DNA from: Ostreococcus lucimarinus CCE9901 | Lineage: Eukaryota > Chlorophyta > Mamiellophyceae > Mamiellales > Bathycoccaceae | NCBI RefSeq assembly: GCF_000092065.1 | Contig: NC_009357.1 | Location: 310,001 to 374,000 of the forward strand | Length of the DNA: 64,000 nt | Direction of reading: 5' to 3' | In this document: positions 18,596 to 28,450 of the stretch, one piece after another | How positions within the stretch are numbered: the stretch's first letter is position 1 | How the letters are laid out: the number at the start of each line of letters is the position of its first letter | Made by a program: the position numbers and the translations under genes | Notes under the pieces: model-generated | What the model saw: the letters and a program-made list of their open reading frames with translations, nothing else | Told to the model about the DNA's origin: nothing | Database searches by the model: none

Positions 18596-19305
18596 CGCGC
18601 GCGCGAACCGTCAGCGCGCGAACGACGAAGACGATGCGCGCGCGCTCGATCGCGTCGGTGTTGGCGTCGAGGCGGCGTGTGCGCGCGCGCGCGCGCGTCG
18701 CGCGCGTTCGACGTCAAATGCTCCTCCGAGGACGGGTTTTCGTGAAAACACGCCAGAGATCTCCAGATCTTCGTTTTCACCCTCGAGCGGTTAAATACGT
18801 GACTTGATGGCGAAAAGCCGCCCGCGCCCGAGCCGTCGCGCCGGAGCTTTCTTTGGCATCGCGCGCGCCGAATCCAGGTTGCGCCCTTGGCGTGCGCGCG
18901 ACGCGCGGTGCGACACAACGTGACGTCCGCTCGAAACGAACGCGATGCAATCTTTGACGCACACCCCGCTCAGGTACGACGCACGCGCGACGACGCGCAC
19001 GCGCGACGGCGCGACCGCGACGACCGCGGAACCGCGGACGGTGTTTATCCATCCGCGCGCGGGCGCCATCGGCGATCTCGTAAAATCGCGCGACGCGCGC
19101 GCGCGACGGACGACCGAGGATACTGACAATTGAAAATTTCCTTCTCCAGATCCACGAGCTCGCCGCTCGCGACGCGCCGATCGAAGGCGTCCAGGTGCGT
19201 GACGGACGTAGAACTCGCGCGCCAGCCCGATAAGGAAGGATATCGGGGCTAGACCTCGCGCGCGCGTGCGGGCAGCGTCGAACGCGCGCGCGATGCGGAC
19301 TCGCG
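18596..19305. other. Gene-poor CG-rich stretch between MFSD5-like gene and LIL3
   Basis: About 700 bp with an alternating GC run around 18680-18705 and many CGCG repeats. It contains short ATG-led frames that could be first exons of LIL3: MAKSRPRPSRRAGAFFG at 18808, followed by CAG/GTTGCG, and MQSLTHTPLR at 18945, followed by CAG/GTACGA. No RNA gene or conserved protein was recognised. On the minus strand a 22-codon frame MPKKAPARRLG sits near 18797-18862, also without known relatives. Confidence 0.35.
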
Positions 19306-20178
19306 ATGGAGCGCGGCATCGCACCGTCGGAAATGTTTGCGCCGATGGCGCGCACGCTGGGGAGCATCGCGCGATCGATGCGGGCGTCGTTTGCGTGGGA
19401 TTGGAAACCTGAACGATCGCTTCAATCGACGCTCCTGGCTGGACGCCCAAGGGCGAGTGGGACGACGAGGAGAGAAGAAACGACGACGATGCGGTCGTCT
19501 CGAGAGCGCTCGAATTCAAATGACTAACGCAATGCGCTTGTTTAATCACATCGCAGAGGTGTCGTCGCCACTGCGACGACCGAAGGTCGCAAGACGGCGC
19601 CGCTCGAAACTGGCGGCACGCTGAAGGGTGAAAAAGCGTTCGGTAAGGCTGCGGGCGCCGCGGCCATGACTGGTGCGATCTTCGCCGGTGAACAGTCCCA
19701 GTGGAAGGATCCGCGTTGGAAGAACGGTAACTGGGACCTCGACATGTTCAAGAACGCAGCTGGCGAAGTTGACTGGGATGCCGTGATCGACGCAGAAGTC
19801 GTGCACCGCAAGATGTTGGAGGACAACCCGGCCGTCTATGATGAAGACGGTCTCTTCGATACCTCCATTGTGCCGTGGCAAGTGTGGATGCGCCGATTCC
19901 ATCTTCCGGAGGCGGAGAAGGCGAACGGCCGCGCCGCCATGGTTGGCTACGCGTTTGCGTACCTCATTGACGCCGCCGGCGGCGCCGGTCTCGTTGACTT
20001 GCACAACTCCTTCTTGGGCAAGACTGCCATTTTCGCTACCATCCTTTTCGTCACCCTCGTCCGATCTCTCAAGGACATTGACAACCTCAAGGATCTCGCG
20101 GCTGAAGCTACTTTCTACGATAAGCAGTGGAATGCGTCCTGGGAAGGTGTCGACCGTCCGTCTGAATCGCAGAAGTAA
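19306..20178 (+). CDS. LIL3: LIL3-like light-harvesting-like protein (exon 2 certain, exon 1 uncertain)
   Basis: Exon 2 is 19557-20178. Its frame reads VVATATTEGRK, then FAGEQSQWKDPRWKNGNWDLD, VDWDAVIDAEVVHRKMLED, FDTSIVPWQVWMRRFHLPEAEKANGRAAMVGY (the chlorophyll-binding helix with ExxNGRxAM), a second hydrophobic helix and NLKDLAAEATFYDKQWNASWE. This is LIL3, a one-helix-type LHC relative that anchors geranylgeranyl reductase and protochlorophyllide oxidoreductase in thylakoids. A branch-point-like GACTAAC at ~19521 and CGCAG acceptor at 19556 show that an upstream exon exists, joined in phase 2. The best-looking transit peptide is MFAPMARTLGSIARSMRASF (ATGs at 19306/19333, donor GTGGGA at 19395, 162-nt intron). 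Two earlier candidates at 18808 and 18945 also fit the phase. Confidence 0.75.
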
Positions 20179-20580
20179 ACGCTGAAACGCTTGGCGTGTT
20201 TTCTTTAGGATCGTAGCTGGCTTGCTGAAAGTTTATCGAGCGGAAGTATCGGTGAACTTCAAACAAACATTTTATACAACACATTAATTTGTTACAAACT
20301 CTTCGCATGCGTCATTTGCGTCGTAGGTGACCCCACCGCCGTCTTTGCCCTTTGAGGTGTGCTCCCCAGAAACCACAAAACGTGGCGCTTTGGCTCTGAA
20401 GCACCGCGCGAACCGACCCGGTCGTCGTGCGCGAACGATGACTTACTCACACATACCTTTCGCGCACTGATGCAAGCGCACTTTCCCTCAATCACGAGCG
20501 AGCACCGGCCAACTGCTGTTCGGATTGGGCGCACAAAACACAAGGCGGCACGAAGGCAATCGTCGAGGTTCGTACCGACA

Positions 20581-22314
20581 ATGGCACTCGACTCGACGAT
20601 AGATCCTATCTCGTTCGCCCCCGATGAAGCTTTGACGAAACTGTCCAACTTAATGACCCAAGGAGTGAAATACCCGCAACTGAGAGCGGTGGTCGTGAGC
20701 TGGCTCGCCGAGGTGCGCGAACCATCGACTCTCGTTGCGGCGTGCATCGACGTCATCTTCACCACCCTGCGCGATCAGTACGAGATCGGACGCGAAGAAG
20801 ACGATGATGGCGAGTTACTGATTTGCATGTACTTGTTGTTGGAGTGCCTCGGTAGAACTCCCGGAACGCGGGAAGGGCGAGAACGGAGACGCTTTACCAG
20901 CACCGTCACGAGAGGCGTAGTTTTGTGTGATCGAAGTCGCGCACACGTAGGTAAATTGGTACATTCAGCGATGACCACGACAAATGATGTCATACCAAGC
21001 CGTGCGATCGTTCGCTTGATCGAAACATTTGGGCTTGAGTTTGAGGATTTGAACTTTACGAGCTGCGCAGCTGCTGCCGAAGGCGTCTCAGGCTTCGTTC
21101 GACAGCTTTTAGAAGACGGCAAACAGAGCTCGGCCATGGCGCTCATTTTTCACTTCAACCTGGAAGAGTTCGCAACAAATGAAACACTGCAAGGTTTGGC
21201 GCAGTGTAATGAATTTTCACTCGCTCTTGAGTTTGTTCAACTCGAACCAACTCTGGCCAAAAATTGGATTGAGTTTTGCGTGCACCAGGGCGTCCACGAG
21301 CACCATCACGCTGCTTTGCGACAAGCACACAAAGTTGTCACGATATTTGAGATGGAAGCCGAGTTTCCGGACGTGCGCACGCAGTATTACAAGTCGACTA
21401 TTGCGAGAATGATTGCGAAAGGACAATTTGAAGTCGCGCTCAAGCGCGCAGGCGCCGAAATCAATCTTCAAGAGTTTGTTGTCGAATCTCTTGCAGCGAT
21501 CGAACAATTCGAATACGCTTTGGAGTTCGCAAATAGGTGTGGACTAGAGTTTGACTGTGATCCAGTGGAGCTGGAGAAGTTAGTCGCACGCAGGAGAGCA
21601 ACGTTTTTCCAGCTTCCAGAGCATCTCTCTCTCGACGCGAACGTCGTCTTTGTTGACGATGCAAAGAGCTTGCATTACATCTCAGAACGGTACCTCGCAA
21701 ATAAAAAAGACATTGGAATAGATACTGAATGGGGTGCTGCGGTGGGTGAAGACGCGGACAAGGAAGACACGAGTCAGGTAGCTACTCTACAACTTGCGTC
21801 AGAAGACGGCGTAGCAATTTTAGACTTGCCAGTTCTAGTTCAGAGCTGTCCCGAGGCGTTAGAGGCAACGATCGGGCGAATGTTTCAGGACGATAAGGTG
21901 TTAAAATTAGGGTTCGCAGTTCAAGAAGACTTGCGACGCTTGGCAAAATGTCACCCTGCGTCTTTCGGCAACGTACGCAATGTGGCCGACTTGCAATCGT
22001 TGTGGAAATTAGCTGTGTCAAAGGCGCGAATGACGAAAGAGACTCGTGATTTTCCATGGGCAACCGACGAAGAACTGTCACGATATCAACCCGTTGGCTT
22101 ATCGACTATGGTCGCTGCCGTACTCGGGAAACCGTTGGACAAGACGATGCGGATGTCTGATTGGTCGAAACGTCCGCTGACCGCACAACAGCGAGTGTAT
22201 GCGGCACTCGACGCGTGGACTCTGGTCGAATCGCATCGTTCGCTCCTCGCATCTCACGCCGATCGATACATCGCACTAGTCGATCAAGTGAACAAATCAT
22301 ATGAGTTCAAATAG
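20581..22314 (+). CDS. 3'-5' exonuclease domain protein, EXD3/MUT-7-like
   Basis: 577 residues from ATG at 20581 (MALDSTIDPISF). An in-frame ATG at 20468 would add 38 basic residues; earlier frame has only a GTG. The N-terminal ~350 residues are helical with no known motif, like the helical arm of EXD3/MUT-7 proteins. The C-terminal DnaQ-like domain has Exo I (IGIDTEWG), Exo II (KLGFAVQEDLRRLA plus VADLQSLW) and Exo III (QQRVYAALDAWTLVE), so D, E, D and the Tyr/Asp of DEDDy are present. Members trim RNA or DNA 3' ends; MUT-7 acts in small-RNA pathways. The substrate here is unknown. Confidence 0.8.
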   Translation: MALDSTIDPISFAPDEALTKLSNLMTQGVKYPQLRAVVVSWLAEVREPSTLVAACIDVIFTTLRDQYEIGREEDDDGELLICMYLLLECLGRTPGTREGRERRRFTSTVTRGVVLCDRSRAHVGKLVHSAMTTTNDVIPSRAIVRLIETFGLEFEDLNFTSCAAAAEGVSGFVRQLLEDGKQSSAMALIFHFNLEEFATNETLQGLAQCNEFSLALEFVQLEPTLAKNWIEFCVHQGVHEHHHAALRQAHKVVTIFEMEAEFPDVRTQYYKSTIARMIAKGQFEVALKRAGAEINLQEFVVESLAAIEQFEYALEFANRCGLEFDCDPVELEKLVARRRATFFQLPEHLSLDANVVFVDDAKSLHYISERYLANKKDIGIDTEWGAAVGEDADKEDTSQVATLQLASEDGVAILDLPVLVQSCPEALEATIGRMFQDDKVLKLGFAVQEDLRRLAKCHPASFGNVRNVADLQSLWKLAVSKARMTKETRDFPWATDEELSRYQPVGLSTMVAAVLGKPLDKTMRMSDWSKRPLTAQQRVYAALDAWTLVESHRSLLASHADRYIALVDQVNKSYEFK

Positions 22315-22341
22315 CGCATAATCCCATGGTTGTTGTATCAA

Positions 22342-24600
22342 ATGTATCAAATAAGCATCCCGCCGGCTTCAATGCTGTGTTCAGTAAGAACGCACGTCGT
22401 TGCACGTCCGCACTCGTGCGCTCGCGCTCGAGTCCCCATGGCGGTCGAAAGCCAGATGAATGCGCTGCAAATAAACCCGGGTAAAATATTGATCGACGAC
22501 ACCTTCGTTCGCGACACCTCGCGCGCGGTTTCGACGTATTGGTTCCCCAATCGAGCGCAAACGCTGGAGGCGGCGTATAAAAAAAAGTGGTTCGCCACGG
22601 ACGATACCGTGACTATCGTGGACGAAGAGATACGCACAAGGTTCGCCGATATCATCCATGCCTTAGAACTCGCGGTTGATGGCGACGATATCGATCGAAC
22701 GCGTGTTTTGGGCGCGCACGCTCGGTGGTTGCAAGCGCCGGCGACGACGGCTGCACTCGTGGTGCTGTTGGACCAGTTCAGTCGCCACGTGTATAGGAAC
22801 AGAGACGATCGAGACGCGAAAGTCAAGGTAAACGATACCGTAGCTACGATAATTGCCGAAGACTTGCTCGATAACAAGCGCGAATGGTTGGTCGAGCTTA
22901 CAGTACCCGAGCAGGTGTTTGTGCTCATGCCATTTCGTCACACCCAAAAGAGTTGTCCTCGCCTGTTGCGATGCTTGGACACGATCGACGCCCATGTAGC
23001 GATGGAGAGTGAGAACAAGGCGTTGTTGGAACGGTTTCGTAAAACCACGCTGCGTTGTTACCAGGATTTACAAGGTAAGCAGCACAAGGCTGGTGATAAT
23101 ATTTTAGAACGAGAAGAGTTCACGCCGACGGAGGGTGTCATGACGGCGATGGCCTCGCACACACTGTACAAAACCATAGAAGCGTTTATGCGCGATAGAA
23201 TGAGTGAATTTGGGAACTCAATAGCCGTTTCGCTGAGTGGAGGCGTGGACTCCATGGTCCTGGCGTATATTCTCAAGCATCAAGGGTACGACGTCGTGAC
23301 GCTTCACATCGATTACAAGAACAGGCCAGAGAGCACGGAGGAGGCTGACTTCGTCGATGATTGGAGCCTGAGACATGGCATGAAATTCGAGAGATGTACA
23401 GTGGATCAAATTAGACGCGGAGTCACGCCGAGAGAGCAATACGAGATCGAGTCGCGGAGAATACGATACGGTTTCTACAAGGAAGCCGGGGCAAAGCATG
23501 GCTTTCCCGCCGTATTGCTTGGACATCACCACGGAGACGTGCAGGAAAATATAATCACCAACTTGATGCGTGGAGCGAATTTATTATCAGTAAATGGGAT
23601 GAGTGACGAAGGTGTAGTGGAAGGTGTTCGCATTTGGCGTCCGATGCTCTCCCATGTGAAGGATGACGTTCTGACTTTTGCGCACGCTTATGGCATTCCG
23701 TATTTCCTAGACTCGACGCCGACTTGGAGTACGCGAGGAAAGCTCCGAAATCAGCTCGTACCTTTGCTTGAAGACATGTTTGGGATTGGTTTATTGAGGA
23801 ACCTCAGCGTTATTGGTGAGAATAGCGAGCAGCTTTCTGAAATGGTCGATAAATCTCTCTTCAAACCTTTTTGGGACGCTACAAAGTCGAGCGACGTGGG
23901 CTGTTACGTTGATTGCGAACCATTCATTTCCCAGCCTATATTCTTCTGGAAACAAGTTATTCGCGAAACATGTCATGGTCTCGGAGCGAGTATGATGAAA
24001 GATCGCTCTGTACGCTTGCTATTGGCCCGAATCAAGAGAGAAAGATCGACAAAAGATGGTTGGTTGTGTTTAAAGAAGGAGAACGCGACTTTCATGCACG
24101 GCAATACGTTTGGTATGTTTACAACAGAGTTTATGCCTAGGTCTGATACCATCGTGCCTGGAACGCCCATAGTCGTGAGCTCCAGTGGAGCATCTTTCGA
24201 TATCGGAAATTGGCATATCGACCTCGAAGTGGTGTCGAACGTGAGCGTCGACGGGAATCAGTGCCCTTTGGAGGGCCCCGCAATAACTGTGTGGAACGTG
24301 CTCGAGAACGATATTTCCTACCACATTCCGTACAAGGACGGAACCAATTCATACGTCATAGATCCAGAGATTAGATTTCCCCCGACACAGAACCTGGATA
24401 CCGCGGTACGGGACGCGCTCCCGCTTGTCGTCCCCTCGGCGCTGAGTTTCGCCCACCTGCCTAAGGAAGACAGACCACCTCGCAAGGCGAACCGTTGGGA
24501 CCGAGCGATGATGGAGCTCCCGACGTGCGTTAAAGTGACGCTTAAGTTTAGGAGAACGAAGCTCTACGTCGTCTCAAATGACGACGACGACGCGTCCTGA
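22342..24600 (+). CDS. DUF924 domain fused to TilS-like tRNA(Ile)-lysidine synthetase
   Basis: 752 residues from the first ATG (22342); ATGs at 22375 and 22438 are alternatives, and the segment between them is Arg/Ala-rich, possibly an organelle signal. Residues ~50-230 match DUF924 (YWFPNRAQTLEAAYKKKWF, LVVLLDQFSRHVYRN, VFVLMPFRHTQK). After a short linker comes a PP-loop ATPase (IAVSLSGGVDSMVLAYILKHQGYDV; LGHHHGDVQENIITNLMRG; LDSTPTWSTRGKLRNQLVPLL) typical of TilS, which converts C34 of tRNA-Ile(CAU) to lysidine in bacteria and plastids. The C-terminal ~250 residues are not recognisable. TilS role in the plastid is a reasonable inference; the DUF924 role is unknown. Confidence 0.78.
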   Translation: MYQISIPPASMLCSVRTHVVARPHSCARARVPMAVESQMNALQINPGKILIDDTFVRDTSRAVSTYWFPNRAQTLEAAYKKKWFATDDTVTIVDEEIRTRFADIIHALELAVDGDDIDRTRVLGAHARWLQAPATTAALVVLLDQFSRHVYRNRDDRDAKVKVNDTVATIIAEDLLDNKREWLVELTVPEQVFVLMPFRHTQKSCPRLLRCLDTIDAHVAMESENKALLERFRKTTLRCYQDLQGKQHKAGDNILEREEFTPTEGVMTAMASHTLYKTIEAFMRDRMSEFGNSIAVSLSGGVDSMVLAYILKHQGYDVVTLHIDYKNRPESTEEADFVDDWSLRHGMKFERCTVDQIRRGVTPREQYEIESRRIRYGFYKEAGAKHGFPAVLLGHHHGDVQENIITNLMRGANLLSVNGMSDEGVVEGVRIWRPMLSHVKDDVLTFAHAYGIPYFLDSTPTWSTRGKLRNQLVPLLEDMFGIGLLRNLSVIGENSEQLSEMVDKSLFKPFWDATKSSDVGCYVDCEPFISQPIFFWKQVIRETCHGLGASMMKDRSVRLLLARIKRERSTKDGWLCLKKENATFMHGNTFGMFTTEFMPRSDTIVPGTPIVVSSSGASFDIGNWHIDLEVVSNVSVDGNQCPLEGPAITVWNVLENDISYHIPYKDGTNSYVIDPEIRFPPTQNLDTAVRDALPLVVPSALSFAHLPKEDRPPRKANRWDRAMMELPTCVKVTLKFRRTKLYVVSNDDDDAS

Positions 24601-24637
24601 AATAGTCATAGTCGTCCCGTCCCCTCGTCGGCGTCGC

Positions 24638-24904
24638 TCAGTCCCCCGTATGCGGTCCTTTTAAAGAAACTTGCCATTGATTCGACTTCGAGTCCATGTT
24701 CGAGAATGCATTCAGGCGATCTAAACCGTCTCGCGCCATCGCTACCGCCTTCTCGATCTCCTTGGCGTCCGTCAGTTCGCGCTTTTGCCTAAACTCAACC
24801 TTGATTTCCTCCACGATGGCCATCTTGTTCTTGCTCGGAAACTTTGTCGCGGATTTCAACACCGCGCGGTACAATCGTACGGTGTCCATCGCGCGCGCAC
24901 CCAT
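24638..24904 (-). CDS. Small LYR-motif protein
   Basis: 88 residues (or 83 from the second Met at 24890). It carries the LYR motif in TVRLYRAVLKSATKFPSKNK, then VEEIKVEFRQKRELTDAKEIEKAVAMARDGLDRL, a Complex1_LYR three-helix fold. Such proteins work in mitochondria with acyl-carrier protein as assembly factors of respiratory complexes or iron-sulfur proteins. The member cannot be named with certainty. Its 5' end faces the ABC1 kinase gene, starts about 95 bp apart. Confidence 0.8.
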   Translation of the reverse strand: MGARAMDTVRLYRAVLKSATKFPSKNKMAIVEEIKVEFRQKRELTDAKEIEKAVAMARDGLDRLNAFSNMDSKSNQWQVSLKGPHTGD

Positions 24905-24998
24905 GCACGTTCCGCGTCGCTCGTCGCGCTACGCGGTATGCGTCGAATCGCGTCGCGTTGTGTGTTCGTCACTCTCGCGCGCGCCTCGTCGTCTCCCG

Positions 24999-26654
24999 AT
25001 GGCGTCGCGCGCGCTCGCGATCGGTGCGACGGCCACGACGGCGGCGTTTACGGCGTACGTCGCGAGTGAAGAAGGCGCGCAGCGCTCGTGCGTGTTCTGG
25101 GCCAACGCGTTTCCCGTGTACGCGCGCTATCGCGCGGTGCAAGCGCGACATCGCGACTTCGCTCGCGCGGGCGTCCCGCGCTGGACCGGGATGGTGCTGA
25201 GCGATGACGAGGCGAACGAGGCGTACGAAGCGCTGCACGATCAATACGCGACGCCAGTGCGAGATTTAGTGTACGCGATGCGGGGATTTTATCTGAAAAA
25301 CGCGCAGTTGCTGTCGACGCGGGACGACTTTGTGCCGCGGCAGTACTTGACGTGGTGCAAGGACACGCAGGATAGCGCACCCGTGGAGATGAAACCGGGC
25401 GAGGCGAGGGCGATCGCAATAAGAGAACTGGAGAAAAATGGACACACGGACGTGTTCGAGGCGTGGGACGAAACTCCGCTCGGAGTGGCGAGTATCGGAC
25501 AGGCGCACAGGGCAAAGCTGACGAAAAAGTACGGCGGCAGAACCGTCGTCGTCAAGGTGCAGGCGCCCGGAATCGAGCGACGATTTCGAGCGGACATTCG
25601 TACATGCATTGACTTTTGTAAGCTCGCCATGCCGCAACACGTGCCACCACTGGAAGAAATAGAGAGGCAGTTTTTGACTGAATTCGACTATCGCGCCGAG
25701 GCGGAAAATCTCGACGAAGTCAGATCTGCGGTGATGCCGCGGTGGGGGAACAAGGTGTACATTCCGGCGCCTCACAAGGAACTGTGCACAAAGGAGGTGT
25801 TAGTGATGGATGAAGTTCCTGGGAAGCGATTAGTAGACGGTATTCGCGATCAGTTTGACGCCATTGCTCGGTACAGGGGCACCAGTGTGAGTAGTCTGGA
25901 GGAAAATGAGCGTAGAAAGATTGAGAGCGGGAGGTTGCGAAGTCGAGACGCGAAACAAGCGGCGAAACACACAGAAAGAGTAAATACTTTCATGAAACTT
26001 CAGCATCACTTACTGATGCCTCTGAAGCTCGCGTACAACGTGTCGCCTCTTCGGTTGGTGACCGGTCCCGTGAATCGACAACCGCCGCCGAAGCTCGTGA
26101 ACCTGGGAGCGCTCCTTCAAACCTTGGTCGACGTGCACGCGTATGAGATTTTCGAGACAGGAGTGTTCAATGGCGATCCACATCCGGGAAACATCATGCT
26201 GATGCCTGACGGTAGGCTCGGACTGATTGATTACGGGCAGGTGAAACGCATAGACTCTGATGCGCAGCGGGCGTACGCCAAACTCATCTTAGCTGTAGCC
26301 AAAGGCGACGCTGAAGAATGCCACAGGTTGGTGCAGTCTAATAAACCAGAAGGTTTCGGAGCCCGAAGTAAGAATTCAGATGCAGAGGTCAGTTTTAAGT
26401 TGGCGACGTTTTGGAACGATCGAGACACGCCCGACGTTACCGAGGGACTCAACTTGCAAGAGTTTTTGGACGAAATGCAAGCGCGTGATCCGGTCATCAA
26501 GGCTCCCGATGAGATGGTCATGATTGCACGCGTTTCGGTACTTCTACGAGGTATGGGCAACGCGTTCAACATTAGGCTTAGAATGGCCGAGGCGTGGAGA
26601 GCAGATGCGGAGAAGCTCTTGGCGCGCACGGACCCAGATTACTTTCTGTTGTGA
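24999..26654 (+). CDS. ABC1/UbiB/ADCK1-type atypical kinase
   Basis: 551 residues from ATG 24999 (MASRALAIGATATTAAFTAYVAS). An ATG at 24903 would add 32 residues but would lie over the LYRM start. Motifs: YLKNAQLLSTRDDFVPRQY in the place of KxGQ (here KNAQ), the Ala-rich loop replaced by TPLGVASIGQAH, VVVKVQAPGIERR (Lys), FLTEFDYRAEAENL, EVLVMDEVPGKRLVDG, FNGDPHPGNIML catalytic loop, and GLIDYGQVK (DYG for DFG). This is the ADCK1-like branch. These kinase-like proteins act in mitochondria or plastids on lipid and quinone homeostasis. The N-terminal membrane-like segment suggests organelle targeting. Confidence 0.87.
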   Translation: MASRALAIGATATTAAFTAYVASEEGAQRSCVFWANAFPVYARYRAVQARHRDFARAGVPRWTGMVLSDDEANEAYEALHDQYATPVRDLVYAMRGFYLKNAQLLSTRDDFVPRQYLTWCKDTQDSAPVEMKPGEARAIAIRELEKNGHTDVFEAWDETPLGVASIGQAHRAKLTKKYGGRTVVVKVQAPGIERRFRADIRTCIDFCKLAMPQHVPPLEEIERQFLTEFDYRAEAENLDEVRSAVMPRWGNKVYIPAPHKELCTKEVLVMDEVPGKRLVDGIRDQFDAIARYRGTSVSSLEENERRKIESGRLRSRDAKQAAKHTERVNTFMKLQHHLLMPLKLAYNVSPLRLVTGPVNRQPPPKLVNLGALLQTLVDVHAYEIFETGVFNGDPHPGNIMLMPDGRLGLIDYGQVKRIDSDAQRAYAKLILAVAKGDAEECHRLVQSNKPEGFGARSKNSDAEVSFKLATFWNDRDTPDVTEGLNLQEFLDEMQARDPVIKAPDEMVMIARVSVLLRGMGNAFNIRLRMAEAWRADAEKLLARTDPDYFLL

Positions 26655-26743
26655 CAGAGGTTTGTTTTAGCGACCGGTACTTAGTGATATAATGTCGAAT
26701 AATGAGATATTGTACTAGAAATGATACGATATATGGTGTGTGT

Positions 26744-28300
26744 CTATTTCCCCTCGTCGTTGAAGGTGACGCAAACTTCGACGCTTTGTTCGTTTTCGTT
26801 CGCGACGAGAGAAACCGAAAGGCCTCGCGTGGCCTTCTTACCGCCCTTCTTCTTGCCCTTGCCGCCGCTCTTCTTACCATCAGCTTTTTGACTCTTCTCT
26901 TTGCCCTTCTCCGCTTTTTCCTCCTTTTCTTTCTCATCTTCATCCTCCAAGCCGGCGGCGATTCTCTCCTTCTTGATCTTGCGCCGTTCCAAAAACTCTT
27001 CCTTCTTCGCCTTGATGACGTCCAACGAGGCGGGCACGTCGGACACCTTGGCGACGACGGCGATTTTTACTTTTGAGAAGAAGGTGAGAGTATCGAGAGA
27101 GTGCTGAATACGTTCGTTACCGCTCGGCGCACTCTTCCCGTTGCTCTTCTTACTCTTCTTCTTGTATGCGGTGCTGACGGCGAACATGTCATCTTCGTCG
27201 TCTTCGTTGCGTCGACTCAACTGAGTGGTTTTGACGGCGGATACATCGACTTTCTTGGTATCCCACTTTGCCAAATAAGCCAGCAAAGCATCACATGCCG
27301 ACACTTCGTCCTCGAATGGTTCTGGAGCGTTCTCCTTTTCCCACTGCTTGCGCTCCTCGTCGCGCGCCTTGCGCTCCTCTTGCGAAGCCTCCCACTGCGC
27401 CTGCTTGATTTCCTTTTGCTGCGCGCGGAACAGCTTCTCACGAGCCCAATAATTGTCCTCAATCTTCTTTTGATTCGCTCGAAGCCGGTTGATTTCCTCT
27501 CTCTTCGCTTTGATCACCTCGTACGCCGCGTTCTTCTCTTCGATGAGCTTGGGCACGTCGGCGTTGGCGGTGTCGTCTTTGCTCTTCACCTCGTTCAATT
27601 GCGCGCGAATTTTAGCTTGTTCAGCTTTGATGCTATTGATTTCCGCGTCCTTCGCTTTGATGCGATCCATGCACGCTTTTCTCCTCGCGTCGTGCGCGGT
27701 GATCAGGGCTTGCTTCTCCGCGTACTCGCGCACGAGGTCTCTACTCTTGTTCAAGCTCTTGATTTGGTCGACCAACTTCTTCTCTTGCGCCAGTGGCATG
27801 GTTTCGTGCGCCAGCTTCCCATCGATTCTCGCGATCTCTTGATCAATCGATTCATTGGTGAGGAATTTCGATTGCGCCCGCATGGCGTTCGCCTCCTCGC
27901 GAACCCGATCGCGTCGCTCGTCGTTCGCCGCGAGCTCGGCGCGAACCTCGTCCCGCTGCGCGATCTTTTCGTTAGCAATCGCGTTCAGCGCCTTGACCTT
28001 TTCCAGCAACGGCGCGTTCGTGGTCGAGCTCGTCGTGCGTCTTTCACGCGCCGCGTTCACCAACGCCTTAATCTCCACGATGCGAGCCTGTTTCTCGTCC
28101 GTAATCGCCACGAGTGCCGCGATCTCGGCGTCGTGCGCCTCGCGGTCTGGACGTGGCAATCGCTCTATGCGTTTCGGCTTTACGACACCATCGACGGTCT
28201 TCAGCACGCTCTCGGGCGAGCCTTGTTCCTCATCACACTTCGTCGTCGTCGTCGTCGTCGTCGTCTCGGGCGCCTTCGCGGACGCGGTGTCGGCCGTCAT
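26744..28300 (-). CDS. Bfr1-like coiled-coil protein
   Basis: 518 residues from ATG 28300 (frame upstream has no good ATG). After a Thr run (eight Thr encoded by a CGT/GTC microsatellite near 28240-28262) comes KPKRIERLPRPDREAH, then a long coiled coil with repeated K-x-x-E patterns (residues ~60-350), the segment WEKENAPEPFEDEVSACDALLAYL, and a highly charged K/E/G tail ending in RGLSVSLVANEN. The arrangement matches the Bfr1 family of polysome/ER-associated mRNP proteins. Plant-type members are uncharacterised. Function is inferred from the family only. Confidence 0.7.
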   Translation of the reverse strand: MTADTASAKAPETTTTTTTTKCDEEQGSPESVLKTVDGVVKPKRIERLPRPDREAHDAEIAALVAITDEKQARIVEIKALVNAARERRTTSSTTNAPLLEKVKALNAIANEKIAQRDEVRAELAANDERRDRVREEANAMRAQSKFLTNESIDQEIARIDGKLAHETMPLAQEKKLVDQIKSLNKSRDLVREYAEKQALITAHDARRKACMDRIKAKDAEINSIKAEQAKIRAQLNEVKSKDDTANADVPKLIEEKNAAYEVIKAKREEINRLRANQKKIEDNYWAREKLFRAQQKEIKQAQWEASQEERKARDEERKQWEKENAPEPFEDEVSACDALLAYLAKWDTKKVDVSAVKTTQLSRRNEDDEDDMFAVSTAYKKKSKKSNGKSAPSGNERIQHSLDTLTFFSKVKIAVVAKVSDVPASLDVIKAKKEEFLERRKIKKERIAAGLEDEDEKEKEEKAEKGKEKSQKADGKKSGGKGKKKGGKKATRGLSVSLVANENEQSVEVCVTFNDEGK

Positions 28301-28431
28301 CGCGCGAAGCGTGCGCCGATCTGTCGCGACTTCTGGCGTTCTGTCGAAAACGTCCCGTCGCGGCAAAAGCTGGACGATCGGGCATGTGAAGTAGTGAGGT
28401 GATATAAATAAAAACACTGAAAATGATCGAT

Positions 28432-28437
28432 AAAAAA
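28432..28437 (-). terminator. Pol III terminator of tRNA-Pro
   Basis: On the minus strand a run of six T lies 14-19 nt past the tRNA discriminator base. That is the expected place and form for an RNA polymerase III terminator. Confidence 0.75.
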
Positions 28438-28450
28438 GAATGTTGTACTT

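Noticed and set aside
18791-19549. Minus-strand 252-codon frame opposite LIL3 upstream region
   Set aside because: Composition is Arg/Ala/Ser shadow coding of CG repeats, with no domain, and it overlaps the LIL3 intron.
27101-28402. Plus-strand 433-codon frame opposite the Bfr1-like gene
   Set aside because: Mirror of the coiled-coil codons on the other strand; leucine/arginine-rich without domain features.
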